Source: Bacteroidota bacterium
GTDB taxonomy: Bacteria; Bacteroidota; Bacteroidia; Cytophagales; Cyclobacteriaceae
Length of the DNA stretch: 64,000 nt
Direction of reading: 5' to 3'
NCBI GenBank assembly: GCA_018266055.1
Contig: JAFDYT010000005.1
Span: forward strand, 1-64,000
Shown here: piece by piece, positions 16,701 to 26,457 of the stretch
Layout: every line of letters starts with the position of its first letter
How positions within the stretch are numbered: position 1 is the stretch's first letter
The notes under the pieces: generated by a model
What the model was told of the DNA's origin: nothing
Databases searched by the model: none
What the model saw: the letters and a program-made list of their open reading frames with translations, nothing else
Position numbers and translations under genes: made by a program

Positions 16701-18367
16701 ACGTATGTTGATTTGGGTCCTATCAGTTTGATATTGTCAACCAATGTCGCCACATGTTTGGGCAAATAAGGATTGGAAATATCCAGGATTTCCAATGAGT
16801 TTGTTGTCGATCCCGTGAGGTAAGCATAAGTACCTGAAACCACTACTGATGTAGGTGAGCCAAAAGTTGTACCTGCTGATCCACTGGTAAGAGTTGATGC
16901 TAAAATCGGGGCTGATGGGTTTGTCGCATTGACAACATAAAGTTTGGAATTCAATTTATCAACCATGTAAGCATACGTGTTCCCGTCAGAAGTACTCGTA
17001 CTTACAGCTACTGAAACAAGAACACCCCCTGGCTGATAACTGGCTTGGTGTTTGGGCGATACAGGGTTTGAAACATCAATAATCTCAAGGGCACTAGGTG
17101 CTGCAGGAATATTGGGGAGGTCTTGACCAACGACATAGGCGAAGTTATTGTAAACGCAAACCGAAGTTGGGTTGGTGAGCATAGGTCCGCCACCACCACT
17201 ATTTACGATCGTCTTCACTACAGGAGCGGAGAGCGAAGTGACGTCAATAACCTCGATGCAATTACCTTTTTCGCTCGTAACAAAGGCATAATTATTAACG
17301 ACCTTGATTCCGCGCGCTGATCCGAGGCTTGAGTTCTGAATATTCGAGGTGTGTTTTGGGGCTGTTGGATCTGTGACATCAATGATTTCCAAATTGGCAT
17401 TGGAAAAGTTATTGTAATAATTAGTAACAAATGCGGTGTTGCCTCGCACAGCTAGATCAAGAGCACTTTTAAGATTACATCCACCGACTCCGTCTTTTAA
17501 CGAGCCCTTGTGCTTTGGTGAGGACGGGATAGATACGTCTACAATTTCAAATGCGCTGTTATAGAGGTCAACCGTATAAAGTAAATTTCCCACGATCCTC
17601 AGGTTATACGGATAACTCAGGTATACACCATTCCCTCCATGGGGCAAACTCCCAACTTGAACGGGGAGTGAAGGATTTGAAACATCGAAAACCTCTATTC
17701 CTCCCAACGTTGTTGATGCTGGGTATCCAAGGCTTCCTACAAATGCATATTGGCCAGAGATACATATGCCTGATGTCTGACCCAAATACCCATTTTTACC
17801 GGCTGCAATACTGGAGGCCAACTTAGGGTTTGCCGGATCTTTAATGTCAACTATATACAAAGAATTGATTGCCGCCACGTAGGCATAGTTCCCTGAAATG
17901 GCAACCCCTCTGGGGCCATAAAGTTTTTCAAGTTTTCCTTTGTGCTTAGGATTTGAAGGATCACTAACGTCAACAATTTCCAGTGCACCACCTCCATAGC
18001 TGGTGACATAAGCATAGCCACCCGAAACGACGATCTGACTCGGTCTTAACAGACTCGCTCCTCCGATACTATTGGACAAACTTCCCTTATGAACGGGTAA
18101 GCCCGGCAACGTAATGTCTAATATTTCTAGCGCATCACCTCTTCCGATTACATAGGCAAAATTCCCAACAACGTCTAAATCATATGCCCCGGTTAAGTTC
18201 GGTGTTGTCCCGTTTCCACTCTCTATTACCACCGATTGCTCAAGATTAGGTACTTGCGAAAAAGCGAGTGACCCAGTGATAAAAAAAATTACAATGGCAA
18301 TTAATTTTAAAAATGTGGGATTCAAATTAACGTCCCGTTTTTCTACCTTCTTGTTGAAATTTCTCAT
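13745..18367 (-). CDS. giant LVIVD/IPT/FN3 cell-surface protein with T9SS tail
   Basis: This 1540-residue protein begins with a signal peptide (IAIVIFFITGSLAFSQ). Many LVIVD-type repeats (about 45-735) carry the recurring pattern NYAYV ... LEIVDVSDPSNPKH and probably form beta-propellers. An IPT/TIG domain follows (about 736-815), then two FN3 domains (about 815-995), a long beta-rich region and a C-terminal type A sorting module (about 1455-1540: WPNPLNSDSKCTI ... PGMYIYKLSI ... KLVKP) for T9SS export and attachment. It is the first gene of the three-gene operon and overlaps the next gene by 4 nt. Ligand or adhesion function is unknown. Confidence 0.85.
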   Translation of the reverse strand: MRNFNKKVEKRDVNLNPTFLKLIAIVIFFITGSLAFSQVPNLEQSVVIESGNGTTPNLTGAYDLDVVGNFAYVIGRGDALEILDITLPGLPVHKGSLSNSIGGASLLRPSQIVVSGGYAYVTSYGGGALEIVDVSDPSNPKHKGKLEKLYGPRGVAISGNYAYVAAINSLYIVDIKDPANPKLASSIAAGKNGYLGQTSGICISGQYAFVGSLGYPASTTLGGIEVFDVSNPSLPVQVGSLPHGGNGVYLSYPYNLRIVGNLLYTVDLYNSAFEIVDVSIPSSPKHKGSLKDGVGGCNLKSALDLAVRGNTAFVTNYYNNFSNANLEIIDVTDPTAPKHTSNIQNSSLGSARGIKVVNNYAFVTSEKGNCIEVIDVTSLSAPVVKTIVNSGGGGPMLTNPTSVCVYNNFAYVVGQDLPNIPAAPSALEIIDVSNPVSPKHQASYQPGGVLVSVAVSTSTSDGNTYAYMVDKLNSKLYVVNATNPSAPILASTLTSGSAGTTFGSPTSVVVSGTYAYLTGSTTNSLEILDISNPYLPKHVATLVDNIKLIGPKSTYVTTSKDGTPYAFITCANMLTAINLTTKTAPFIAATLTDGGINAAPKLNNPVSVFVNNGIAYVASNGTTTAGTSGLEIIDVSNPASGLTHLGAITDLEADIDRPTGVTVSGNYAFLSGLYGIEVVDITNPASPIHQTHLYDNQRGAFLDTPYSIFLSNGYAYLPVFRLSSGLSIVSVFAPAIGNPSPISGPVGSTVTLQGQNLNTFLTASINGVSAPITSLTSNSITVTIPKSASIGRIVLSYNGQNFSSSSNFIVTPNATSAAAIGQSDFTATWSNVGASTYYLDVSSDNFSTFVSGYNSLNVGNVTSYQVSGLAEGTSYQYRIRSSDGVQTSGNSNSVSVSTLPSTPVASAATLITQSSFTANWALVSSASSYSLDVSTDSLFNSFISGGNNVTVSSSSYLIDRLAPFTKYFYRVRAINSSGSSAYSEVISVKTSDNVPPLILPSAIPNPTSITQGNTPLLNMNVSDNVLVALVKLFYRGISKQQFDSVAMQGPGGIGGNYSVILQTSWYDSLGMEYYVKAVDGAGNRTTTASSFIKLNTTAISLPPLPSGDDAGSYRIVSFPYKLLSDNNVTTVYSNVPWNDFTKASLWWWNPASKNGEGGYDQYGKSNSFKTIDPGKGYWIITRNPITPQLNNVPAPEYSRTNLFQMTLKPGWNQIGNPYPATISWDNVIALNQKLNPKASFSNLYLFDGTSIKEATGNTTLKPFEGGFVKNLSTTDIVITIPFSGQTSIGGRTASITSDLTQEAWKVFLYIHQDGVTNQLGGFGMNPYAQVGDDRFDNFNPPMMKQFPELAFANGTPQSTDHSLDVVPPKEHYAWTFVPKGNVGSLTRLDWSDAIRTNPGQEVLLFDEENLMVIDMRATSSYSFRLTPKSRFRIVFGSDAHARISVSEIVATSPWPNPLNSDSKCTIAFGLPDTSSEYVAQLQLYSLQGESLGAVQEKFPAGMHHLDLALSETLAPGMYIYKLSISSDTAQQTFTGKLVKP

Positions 18368-18458
18368 GATCGGTCTTTTGTTGAAGAGGCCTGATTTAAT
18401 GCCTTTTCAAATTTGACTATTTGCCCATGAAAGCCCCTGCGCATAAATACCTGATCTT

Positions 18459-18484
18459 AAAAACAGGTATTTATACCTGTTTTT
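18459..18484. promoter_or_regulatory. perfect 26-bp palindrome between divergent operons
   Basis: The arms AAAAACAGGTAT and ATACCTGTTTTT are separated by TT. A further ATACCTG lies 8 bp upstream (18448-18454, read with the flanking A), so the core motif occurs three times. The site is 92 nt from the LVIVD gene start and 77 nt from the kinase start, well placed for an operator controlling both directions. A terminator role is unlikely because no gene ends here. Confidence 0.6.
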
Positions 18485-18560
18485 GTGTGAGAATAGTTCG
18501 TTCAACTTTGTATCCTTATAATAAGGTTGTATTATCCGGTATTTTTTCAAGAATCAGGAA

Positions 18561-21500
18561 ATGAGCAATGCGGTAAAGTATGTGGGGTTCTTTCTGATGG
18601 TTGCGATCAATGTTGCGCAGGCCCAGAAAACCTATCGCTTTGAAAGCATTACCGTAGATGATGGCCTCTCTCAATCAAGCATCGCCTCGATGGTGCAGGA
18701 TGTTTCAGGCCATTTGTGGATTGCTACACAAGATGGCTTGAACAAGTATGACGGGTATAGCTTTAAGATTTACCGCAACAAGGTTGGTGACTCTACCTCG
18801 CTCACTAAAAATTACGTTACTAAGGTTATACTCGACAAGAATAACACCATCTGGGTAGCTACTCTGGGCACCTTAAGCAGGTATAATCCCGCTACTGATA
18901 ATTTTACCAACTACCCCATTTCATTGGAAGGAGTTACGGTGGCGGCCAACGCATACGTATGGGATATTTCTCCCAGTCGTGATGGTTCGCTCGTTTTGTG
19001 TACTACCGGTGGTGTGTTTCATTTCGATCCGGGAACTAAAAAGTTTCAGGTAAAGAAAGAGTTTAGTCCGATGTTTAATCAAACGGCCTACAACTACTAT
19101 GAAAGTCCCACAAAGGGCGACTGGGTGTTCTTCGGCAATTTCGCCTTCTATCGATTACCCGGACAAACGGAATGGAGAAAGAGTGAACAAGTTGGTTTTC
19201 GCTCGTATTACGATAAGAAAGAGGATGAAATTTATTTCTACTCGTTTAACAAATCTGAAGATTCCCCAAAGGCTCTCCTTTTGAAATTAGACAAATCAGG
19301 CAACTGGCAAGTCTGGCGAGACTTCGGCACGCTGATCCATACTCTTGAAATATGCTTTGCGGCAAACGGAACTATTTGGATAGCCACTGACAATGGAGTA
19401 TTGATATCGGATCAGCAAGGCAATGTATTATCCACGATTTCAACCTTTGAAGTCTCGGCTTCTTCATTTCTTTCAGCGCGATCAATCTATCAAACGCGTG
19501 ATGAAGTAGTCTGGATCGGCACTAACGGATACGGTCTTAAAAAATACAATCCTCAAACCAATCAGTTTAGTTATCTCGGCAGTTCCTCGCTTTCTTCGAT
19601 GCGACTAAGTCATCCGTATGTGGATGCAATTTATACAAGCAATGATTCAACCATTTATGTAGCTACTCCTGCAGGTGTAGACATTTTTGATGTGTATAGG
19701 AAAACGTCACAGCATCTGAACACATCCGCGCGAATCGTTAACATCTTTGAAGACGACAAGCACCAAATCTGGTTTTCAGGCCTTGGAGATCTTTGGTTGC
19801 TGAAAAACAATACACTGCTCCCAACGCACGTGGAGAACAACTCTCGAGTAAACTTATTTCCCTCCGAGCGCCGGGCGTTTTATTCAAACGGAAGAATCGC
19901 CGTTCTTGAAAATGGGAAGAAAGACTATTTGATTGACAAGCCGATGGAATTTGGCGTCACTGCACTCCATGTCATAGGAGATTCGCTATGGGTGGGTATT
20001 TCCCCTGGCACTACGGCAATAAAAATATTCAATTTGAAAACAAAACAACATGCAGGTGATTTCCCAAGTGTAGCGGGTGACTCAAGAAATGGAATTAGTG
20101 GTGGAGTCAAATGTGTTTTTAAAGATTCAAGACAAAGAATTTGGATCGGAAGCACCGCAGGTTTAAGCCTGTATCATCCGAAAGAAAAAGCATTTGATCA
20201 CTTTAGTGAAAAAGACGGATTACCCAACAATACCGTGTATGGAATCCTTGAAGATGAAGAGCATAACCTCTGGTTAAGCACCAACAAAGGTTTATGCGAA
20301 TTCAACCCGCGAACAAAAAAAATTAGAAACTTTGAAATGTTCGATGGCCTTCAGTCGAATGAATTTAATACAGGGGCTTACTTTAAATCGAAATCAGGAA
20401 CCTTATACTTTGGAGGTGTGAATGGAGTCACCTATTTCAAACCGCGCGAAATAAGCACAAAAAATACGCCGCCACGGTCCATTATTTCAGGGTATTATAT
20501 CAACAACAAACTTCTTGATGACTATTCAAACTACCTGAGTACAAGTGGTAATGAAACGACACTAACCCTCCAATACAATGAGCAGGATTTTGGGTTTGAT
20601 TTTGTTGGCGTAGGGTTCTCGCTTCCCGGTAGAACCAAGTACAAGTATATGTTGGAAAACTATGATCGTGCCTGGCATGACATAGGCAATCTAAGGCACA
20701 TCAACTTTACCAATATTTCCCCCGGTCGTTATGTTTTCAAAGTGAAGGCCTCAGATCCTCACGGCAACTGGGAACAAGTCGGGGCAAGTGTAGCTGTTGT
20801 GATTGATGCTCCCTTCTGGCGAAAGCCATGGATATGGGGAGCTTCAGGTTTACTTGTTGTGGGGCTTTCGGTTCTTTTCAACAACTGGCGCATCAGAAGT
20901 CTTAAAAGACGAGCTCGCCAGCTATCAAAAACCGTAAGTGAGAGAACCGAAGAGATTCGAAAGCAAAATGCCGAGTTATTATCACAGTCAGCAAAACTTG
21001 AGGAGAAAAACATGGAGCTTGAAAGAGCCAAAGACTTGCTGGAAATTGAAGTGAAGTATTTTCACCAGCGTCATTTGCTCAAATCGAGTATTCAGATTCA
21101 GGAAGAAGAACGTAAACGCATCTCACAGGATTTGCATGATGAACTGGGCGCCGTGCTGTCTATTGCGCGAATGCATTTGGTGCAATTGCGCGAACAGCAT
21201 TCCACAGGTATCAACGATTTAAAGCCTGGGTTGGAAGAGGCCTGTAAATTAACCGAAGCAGCGCTGGCTACCATGCGCAGAATTAGTCATGAGCTGATGC
21301 CTCCGTTGCTGGAAAAATTCGGCTTAATCAAGACCTTAAAAGCGCTCGTAAACCAAATCAATGAAGCTCGGCAGATAATGGCAAACTTTGAGGCGAATGA
21401 TGAAAGCCAACGTTTGCCAATAATCATTGAGTTGGGCCTCTATCGTATTTGTATGGAGTTGATTAACAACACCATCAAACACGCGCAAGCGACTCAAATC

Positions 21501-21713
21501 ATAATTCAGTTAAAGCAGGAGGATGATTTCATTACTTTTGGTTATTCCGATAATGGAGTAGGATTGCCTGCTGTATATTCGATGGGCCGAGGATTCAACA
21601 ACATTGAAACAAGAATTAACATCATGGGTGGAAAATTCATTATAGAAAAGGAATCTAAAAATGGTTTTCACGCGGAAGTAACAATACCAAGTGGCGTCGC
21701 TGTAGATTTATAG
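18561..21713 (+). CDS. two-component propeller histidine kinase (HisKA_3)
   Basis: This 1050-residue protein has a signal peptide (to about 22), two-component propeller repeats (from about 30 to 680: GLSQSSIASMVQDVSGHLWI, TIWVATLG, IWIGSTAGL), a Y_Y_Y beta domain (about 690-750), a membrane helix (about 756-776), a coiled coil, and a HisKA_3 dimerisation domain with the phospho-acceptor His859 in QDLHDELG. An HATPase domain follows (NNTIKHAQ, DNGVGLP). The periplasmic propeller senses a ligand and the cytoplasmic part phosphorylates a NarL/LuxR regulator, here the gene 9 nt downstream. Its divergent orientation to the LVIVD-caspase operon suggests it may control that operon (inference). Confidence 0.9.
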   Translation: MSNAVKYVGFFLMVAINVAQAQKTYRFESITVDDGLSQSSIASMVQDVSGHLWIATQDGLNKYDGYSFKIYRNKVGDSTSLTKNYVTKVILDKNNTIWVATLGTLSRYNPATDNFTNYPISLEGVTVAANAYVWDISPSRDGSLVLCTTGGVFHFDPGTKKFQVKKEFSPMFNQTAYNYYESPTKGDWVFFGNFAFYRLPGQTEWRKSEQVGFRSYYDKKEDEIYFYSFNKSEDSPKALLLKLDKSGNWQVWRDFGTLIHTLEICFAANGTIWIATDNGVLISDQQGNVLSTISTFEVSASSFLSARSIYQTRDEVVWIGTNGYGLKKYNPQTNQFSYLGSSSLSSMRLSHPYVDAIYTSNDSTIYVATPAGVDIFDVYRKTSQHLNTSARIVNIFEDDKHQIWFSGLGDLWLLKNNTLLPTHVENNSRVNLFPSERRAFYSNGRIAVLENGKKDYLIDKPMEFGVTALHVIGDSLWVGISPGTTAIKIFNLKTKQHAGDFPSVAGDSRNGISGGVKCVFKDSRQRIWIGSTAGLSLYHPKEKAFDHFSEKDGLPNNTVYGILEDEEHNLWLSTNKGLCEFNPRTKKIRNFEMFDGLQSNEFNTGAYFKSKSGTLYFGGVNGVTYFKPREISTKNTPPRSIISGYYINNKLLDDYSNYLSTSGNETTLTLQYNEQDFGFDFVGVGFSLPGRTKYKYMLENYDRAWHDIGNLRHINFTNISPGRYVFKVKASDPHGNWEQVGASVAVVIDAPFWRKPWIWGASGLLVVGLSVLFNNWRIRSLKRRARQLSKTVSERTEEIRKQNAELLSQSAKLEEKNMELERAKDLLEIEVKYFHQRHLLKSSIQIQEEERKRISQDLHDELGAVLSIARMHLVQLREQHSTGINDLKPGLEEACKLTEAALATMRRISHELMPPLLEKFGLIKTLKALVNQINEARQIMANFEANDESQRLPIIIELGLYRICMELINNTIKHAQATQIIIQLKQEDDFITFGYSDNGVGLPAVYSMGRGFNNIETRINIMGGKFIIEKESKNGFHAEVTIPSGVAVDL

Positions 21714-21722
21714 AATAGAAGG

Positions 21723-22403
21723 ATGGAAGAGCGAATTACAGTAGGACTCGTAGAAGATCAATTTCTTTTTAGAAAAGGGATGAAAGCCATACTCTCGTCA
21801 TGGCAAGATCTGAAAGTAGTCTTTGAATCCGAGGATGGTTATTCTGTGTTGGGTAAATTGAAAGAAGTCGAAGAAGTCCCACAGGTAATGCTCGTTGACC
21901 TCTCACTGCCTCCCGACGGCACAAAAGAATTCACGGGGAAAGAAGTGACGCAAACTCTCCGTGAAAATTTTCCAGACATGAAAATCATCATTCTTTCTGT
22001 TCATAAAGATGAAGATTTCATAGCACAGTTGATCGAATGTGGTGCCCATGGGTATCTCGTAAAAGACTGCGACCCCGGTGAAGTTTATGAAGCCATAACC
22101 TCAGCCTTTCACAGGGGATCCTACATCAATGCTCGCACCCTAAAAGCAATTCAGAATAACATCAACAAAAAAACATCGCCACGTGCTACACTCTTCTCCC
22201 TTGAGCAATTGACCAAGCGCGAAGAAGAGGTGCTGCAATTAATCTGTATGCAACTCACCACCGAAGAAATTGCGGAAAGGCTTTTCATCAGCCCAAAGAC
22301 TGTCAATGGTCACCGCAACAGCCTTCTGCAAAAGACAGGAGCAAATAATGTAGCAGGCCTTGTGATCTATGCAGTGAAGAATGGCGTGATTAAAGTGATG
22401 TAA
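21723..22403 (+). CDS. NarL/LuxR-family response regulator
   Basis: The 226-residue protein has a receiver domain (1-125) with the acidic pocket at Glu11/Asp12, phospho-acceptor Asp59 in MLVDLSLPPDG and the conserved Lys of YLVKD. A GerE/LuxR helix-turn-helix follows (about 158-222: LTKREEEVLQLI ... TTEEIAERLFISPKTVNGHR). It is the cognate regulator of the kinase immediately upstream, with only 9 nt between them. Binding sites are not proven; the 26-bp palindrome upstream of the kinase is a candidate for autoregulation and for the divergent operon. Confidence 0.92.
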   Translation: MEERITVGLVEDQFLFRKGMKAILSSWQDLKVVFESEDGYSVLGKLKEVEEVPQVMLVDLSLPPDGTKEFTGKEVTQTLRENFPDMKIIILSVHKDEDFIAQLIECGAHGYLVKDCDPGEVYEAITSAFHRGSYINARTLKAIQNNINKKTSPRATLFSLEQLTKREEEVLQLICMQLTTEEIAERLFISPKTVNGHRNSLLQKTGANNVAGLVIYAVKNGVIKVM

Positions 22404-22413
22404 CTTTGTTATT

Positions 22414-24720
22414 TCATTTTCCAAGGAATAGTTTCTTATTGGGTCTGCTTCCCATTTCTACAATCAGTTTCCCTCCCTTCATGATGTCGTTGTGATTAAG
22501 TTCAGGCGTAACTATGGGTTTGCCGTTTAGGGTTACCCGTTGGAGGTACACATTCTCAGCGCTTTGCTTTAGCACTTCAATTTCAAATTGTTTTCCATTG
22601 CTCAGGTGAAGGATTGCTTTTTTTACCAGAGGGCTTCCTATGGAATAGGTTAACGACCCGGGAGCTACCGGATAAAATCCAAGGGCACTGAAAAGATACC
22701 AGGCGCTCATTTGTCCGCAGTCGTCGTTACCACCAAGGCCATCGGTGCGTGGCTGGTACATTCGCGGAATGATCATCCTGATTTTTTCCTGTGTTTTCCA
22801 TGGCGTTGTTGTCCAGTTGAACAAGTAAGGCACATGATGCGAAGGCTCATTGCCATGCACGTAATTGCCGATAATACCATCTTTGGTAATGTCTTCCGAT
22901 TCGTGCATGTATTTCTCGGGCAGCTCGTAAGTGAAAAGTGAGTCGAGGTGAGCGGCGAATTTTTCTTTGCCCCCCATCATGGCAATCATGGCAGCAGGTT
23001 GATGGGGCACGTACAAGCTATAGTTCCAGGCATTGCCTTCAATGTATCCGCGCTGCACGGGACTCCATTCATTAAATTCTTTGATGAATTTGCCATCGCT
23101 GTTTTTAGCGCGCATAAATCCGGTATTGGAGTCAAACACATTTTTATAATACTCGCTTCGTTTGATGAACTCGTCGTAGATGTCTTGCCGGTTCAGCTGC
23201 TTTGCCATCTGTGCGATGCACCAATCGTCAAAGGCATACTCCAGCACTTTAGAAACCGAACTTCCATTTTTGTCTTCCGGAATATAGCCGAGGCTCATGT
23301 AATAACTGAGGCCTCCATATCCTTTGGTACGTGCGGTTGCTACGGATGCCTCCAGCGCAGCGTTCGCATCAAAAGAAGAGGCGTTTCCTTTCACGATGGC
23401 GTCGGCCAGCACCGGCACGGCATGATAGCCGATCATACACCAGTTTTCATTTGCATAATGACTCCACACCGGTAGCATTTTCATTGGGTTTTGCTCATAG
23501 TGCATAAGCATAGACTTCACCATGTCGCTGTTTCGTTTCGGGGCAATCAGATTGTACCACGGATGCAAGGCACGGTAGGTATCCCACAACGAGAACGTAG
23601 TGTAATTGGTAAAATCTTTGGCCTCGTGAATCTGCTGATCAGTGCCTCTGTATTTTCCATCTACGTCGTTATAAATCGTTGTGCCAATAAGGGTGTGATA
23701 GAATGAGGTATAGAAATTTATTTTATCACCTTCCGAGAGGGTCTCTACTTCTACTTTACCGAGTTCGGAGTTCCACTGCTGTTGGCCGGACTGCTTCACA
23801 TGATCAAAGTTCCAATGTGGAATTTCTGTTTTCATGTTGAGTAAGGCTCCATCCATGCTTACCGGCGAGAGAGCCACTTTCAATTGAATTTGTTCTCCCT
23901 CGTTGGTGTCAAAGTCAAAGAATGCGCGAAATTGTCTGGCGCCCATCTCTGGTGTGTTGTTTCTTCCCCACTGTCCCCAAAAGCCACGGTACACTTCCTT
24001 TTCTCCGACATACTTATATCCATAATTTTTGAAAGGCTTTGAAAATGCGATGGCAAAATATACCGTGCGGTTGCGAGCCCAGCCGTTGGTTTGGCGGTAG
24101 CCGGTGATTAAAGTGTCGTTGATCACGCGCACATACGTCCAAACGTTTTTGCTGTTGTAGTTGTAAATGCCCGAAACAAGATCAAGGATGATGTGCGCCT
24201 GACGGGAGGCAGGGAAAGTGTAACGGTGCATGCCTACACGCGAAGAGGTAGTAAGTTCGGCAGTGATCTTATGATCATCAAGAACGACACTATAATGGTT
24301 GGGTTCAGCTTTTTCACGCTGGTGCGAAAAGGCAGAGCGAAACCCTGACGCCGGATTATCAGCAGTACCTGGGTTCAATTGAAGGGCACCGGTGGTGGGC
24401 ATGATCAGAATGTCACCCAAGTCGCTGTGGCCAGTTCCGCTGAAGTGCGTGTGGCTGAAGCCCACAATCGTCCTGTCCGTATATTGATATCCTGCGCAGT
24501 AATTATAAACCGCAGGGTTGTATTTGCCGCCCACTTCATAGCTGAGTGTGTCGGTATCAGGGCTAAGTTGCACAGCACCAAAAGGCACCGTAGCGCCAGG
24601 GTAGGTGTGCCCCATTTTTTCTGTGCCGATCAAAGGGTTTACGTATTGAATATAGTTTTGCGCGGCAGCTGACCAGCCCGTGAGACAAAGACAACTGATA
24701 AGGAGTAGAAGATTGATCAT
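22414..24720 (-). CDS. GH92 family alpha-mannosidase
   Basis: This 768-residue secreted enzyme has a signal peptide (to about 20), the GH92 N-terminal beta-sandwich beginning VNPLIGTEKMGHTYPGATVP with the SHTHFSGTGHSDLGD stretch, and an (alpha/alpha)6 domain carrying EGNAWNYSLYVPHQ and GNDDCGQMSAWYLFSALGFYPV, the most recognisable family signatures. GH92 enzymes are calcium-dependent inverting exo-alpha-mannosidases acting on host or yeast-type glycans. The gene converges with the response regulator with a 10-nt gap. The linkage specificity cannot be read from the sequence. Confidence 0.92.
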   Translation of the reverse strand: MINLLLLISCLCLTGWSAAAQNYIQYVNPLIGTEKMGHTYPGATVPFGAVQLSPDTDTLSYEVGGKYNPAVYNYCAGYQYTDRTIVGFSHTHFSGTGHSDLGDILIMPTTGALQLNPGTADNPASGFRSAFSHQREKAEPNHYSVVLDDHKITAELTTSSRVGMHRYTFPASRQAHIILDLVSGIYNYNSKNVWTYVRVINDTLITGYRQTNGWARNRTVYFAIAFSKPFKNYGYKYVGEKEVYRGFWGQWGRNNTPEMGARQFRAFFDFDTNEGEQIQLKVALSPVSMDGALLNMKTEIPHWNFDHVKQSGQQQWNSELGKVEVETLSEGDKINFYTSFYHTLIGTTIYNDVDGKYRGTDQQIHEAKDFTNYTTFSLWDTYRALHPWYNLIAPKRNSDMVKSMLMHYEQNPMKMLPVWSHYANENWCMIGYHAVPVLADAIVKGNASSFDANAALEASVATARTKGYGGLSYYMSLGYIPEDKNGSSVSKVLEYAFDDWCIAQMAKQLNRQDIYDEFIKRSEYYKNVFDSNTGFMRAKNSDGKFIKEFNEWSPVQRGYIEGNAWNYSLYVPHQPAAMIAMMGGKEKFAAHLDSLFTYELPEKYMHESEDITKDGIIGNYVHGNEPSHHVPYLFNWTTTPWKTQEKIRMIIPRMYQPRTDGLGGNDDCGQMSAWYLFSALGFYPVAPGSLTYSIGSPLVKKAILHLSNGKQFEIEVLKQSAENVYLQRVTLNGKPIVTPELNHNDIMKGGKLIVEMGSRPNKKLFLGK

Positions 24721-24851
24721 ATCTTAATAGGTATTTCCAAAAATACAAAGAGAAGTGATGCAGAGGAATTTGTTTTTGATGGCCTTTCAACACACTTAAA
24801 GGTTCAAAGCAAATTCTTATCTTGAAAAGAAAAGATCAAAATTTTAGAGCG

Positions 24852-26455
24852 ATGAGAATCTTAACTCCTGCTTTGGCGCTTCTTTTGTGTCTGCTGACAT
24901 CCAATACTACCCACGCCGACAATTACCCTAAAAATCTGGCCATCGATGTACAGCACTATAAATTCAAACTGTGGCTTTCAGATGCGAATGACAGCATTCA
25001 TGCAGAAACTACGGTAGTGATCAATTTTAAAAAGGCAGGGATACAACAGCTACGCTTTGATCTCACTAACGCCACTTCGGAGCTTCAGGGCAAAGGCATG
25101 ATCGTCACAAGTGTCATGAGCGAGGGGAAAGCACTTTCATTCACGCATCGCGCGAATGAACTGCTCATCGCAATTCCATCTTCCTCAAAGGGTCAACCCT
25201 TGTTGGTGACAATTAAGTACAAGGGAATTCCTGACGCTGGTCTTGCCATCAAGAAAAGCCGCTACAATGACCGGTCTTTCTTTAGTGACAACTGGCCGAA
25301 CCTTGGTCACCACTGGCTTCCGCTGGTAGATCACCCGTACGACAAAGCGACCTGCGAATTCATAGTGATTGCTCCTGCGCACTACAGCGTAGTCTCGAAT
25401 GGACTTTTGCAGGAAGAATCACAATTGATGAATGGCGATAAACTTACGCACTGGAAACAATCGGTGCCGATAGCGCCGTGGCTTTTTGTGTTGGGCGTAG
25501 CCGATTTTGCTGTGCAATATGTGGATGACTTTGGGGGAAAATCTATTCAAACCTGGGTGTACCGGCAAGATCGCGACGCAGGATTTTATGACTTTCAAAC
25601 ACCCACCAAAGAAGTGCTGACTTTTTTCTCGGACTACATTGGTCCTTTTGCGTACGAGAAGCTCGCCAATATCCCGCCTCGGCCATTATGTATAGTGAAA
25701 AATCGGTGTCGGGAAAACGCGATCAGAGATGGCAAATAGTAATTACGCATGAAATAGCGCATCAATGGTTTGGCGATGCGGTCACCGAGAGCGACTGGGA
25801 CGACGTGTGGCTCAGCGAAGGTTTTGCTACCTACTTCACGCTGCTGTTTACCGAGCACAGCAAAGGAAAAGATGAGTTTGTTGCGGGCTTGAAAGCTTCA
25901 CGGGAACAAATCAGTAAATACTTGCAAAGCAATCCTGACGCACCGGTGGTACACAATCAGTTGACCGACATGAGTAAAGTGACAAGTACACTAACCTACC
26001 AAAAGGGCGCCTGGACGCTGCACATGCTGCGCACTATGATTGGCGATACCAATTTTCAGAAAGGCGTTCAATCCTATTATAAGAAGTACTTTAACAGTAA
26101 TGCCACCACCATAGATTTTAGAAATGAAATGGAGCAAGCCAGCGGAGCTAATCTTCAGGCCTTCTTTTCGCAATGGCTTTATCAGACGGGCATGCCCAAG
26201 ATAAAAGGGCATTGGTCGTGGAGCGACAAGAAAATGGAACTGACACTTACCCTCGAACAAACGCAGGCGGAATCATTTTCATTTTCTCTTGAAGTAGGAA
26301 TTACGACGGAAGCGAATGGATTGCCGGAGATAAAGAAAGTGTCCATCAATTCGAAAAAATCGACGGTCACTTTTCAATTGAAAAAGAAGCCAGTTGCCGT
26401 AAGCCTTGACCCGCAAACGGTGTTACTGGCTCAATTCGAGTTGAGCCAGAAGTAA
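24852..26455 (+). pseudogene. M1 aminopeptidase broken at the GAMEN motif
   Basis: The reading frame starts with a signal peptide (MRILTPALALLLCLL) and runs as an M1 N-terminal domain to EKLANI, ending at 25673. The continuation is in another frame: from 25676 it reads ASAIMYSEKSVSGKR, then THEIAHQWFGDAVTESDWDD with the HEXXH zinc site and the downstream Glu in LSEGFATYF. M1 enzymes normally have about 11 residues containing GGMEN between these blocks. Here only CC (25674-25675) remains, so roughly 30 nt are missing together with the frame. Both halves are otherwise well preserved, so the lesion is recent, or it is a sequencing or assembly error. Confidence 0.82.
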
Positions 26456-26457
26456 GG

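Noticed and set aside
22948-23475. 175-codon open frame antisense to the GH92 gene
   Set aside because: It mirrors the GH92 coding sequence, has no domain and no supporting context.
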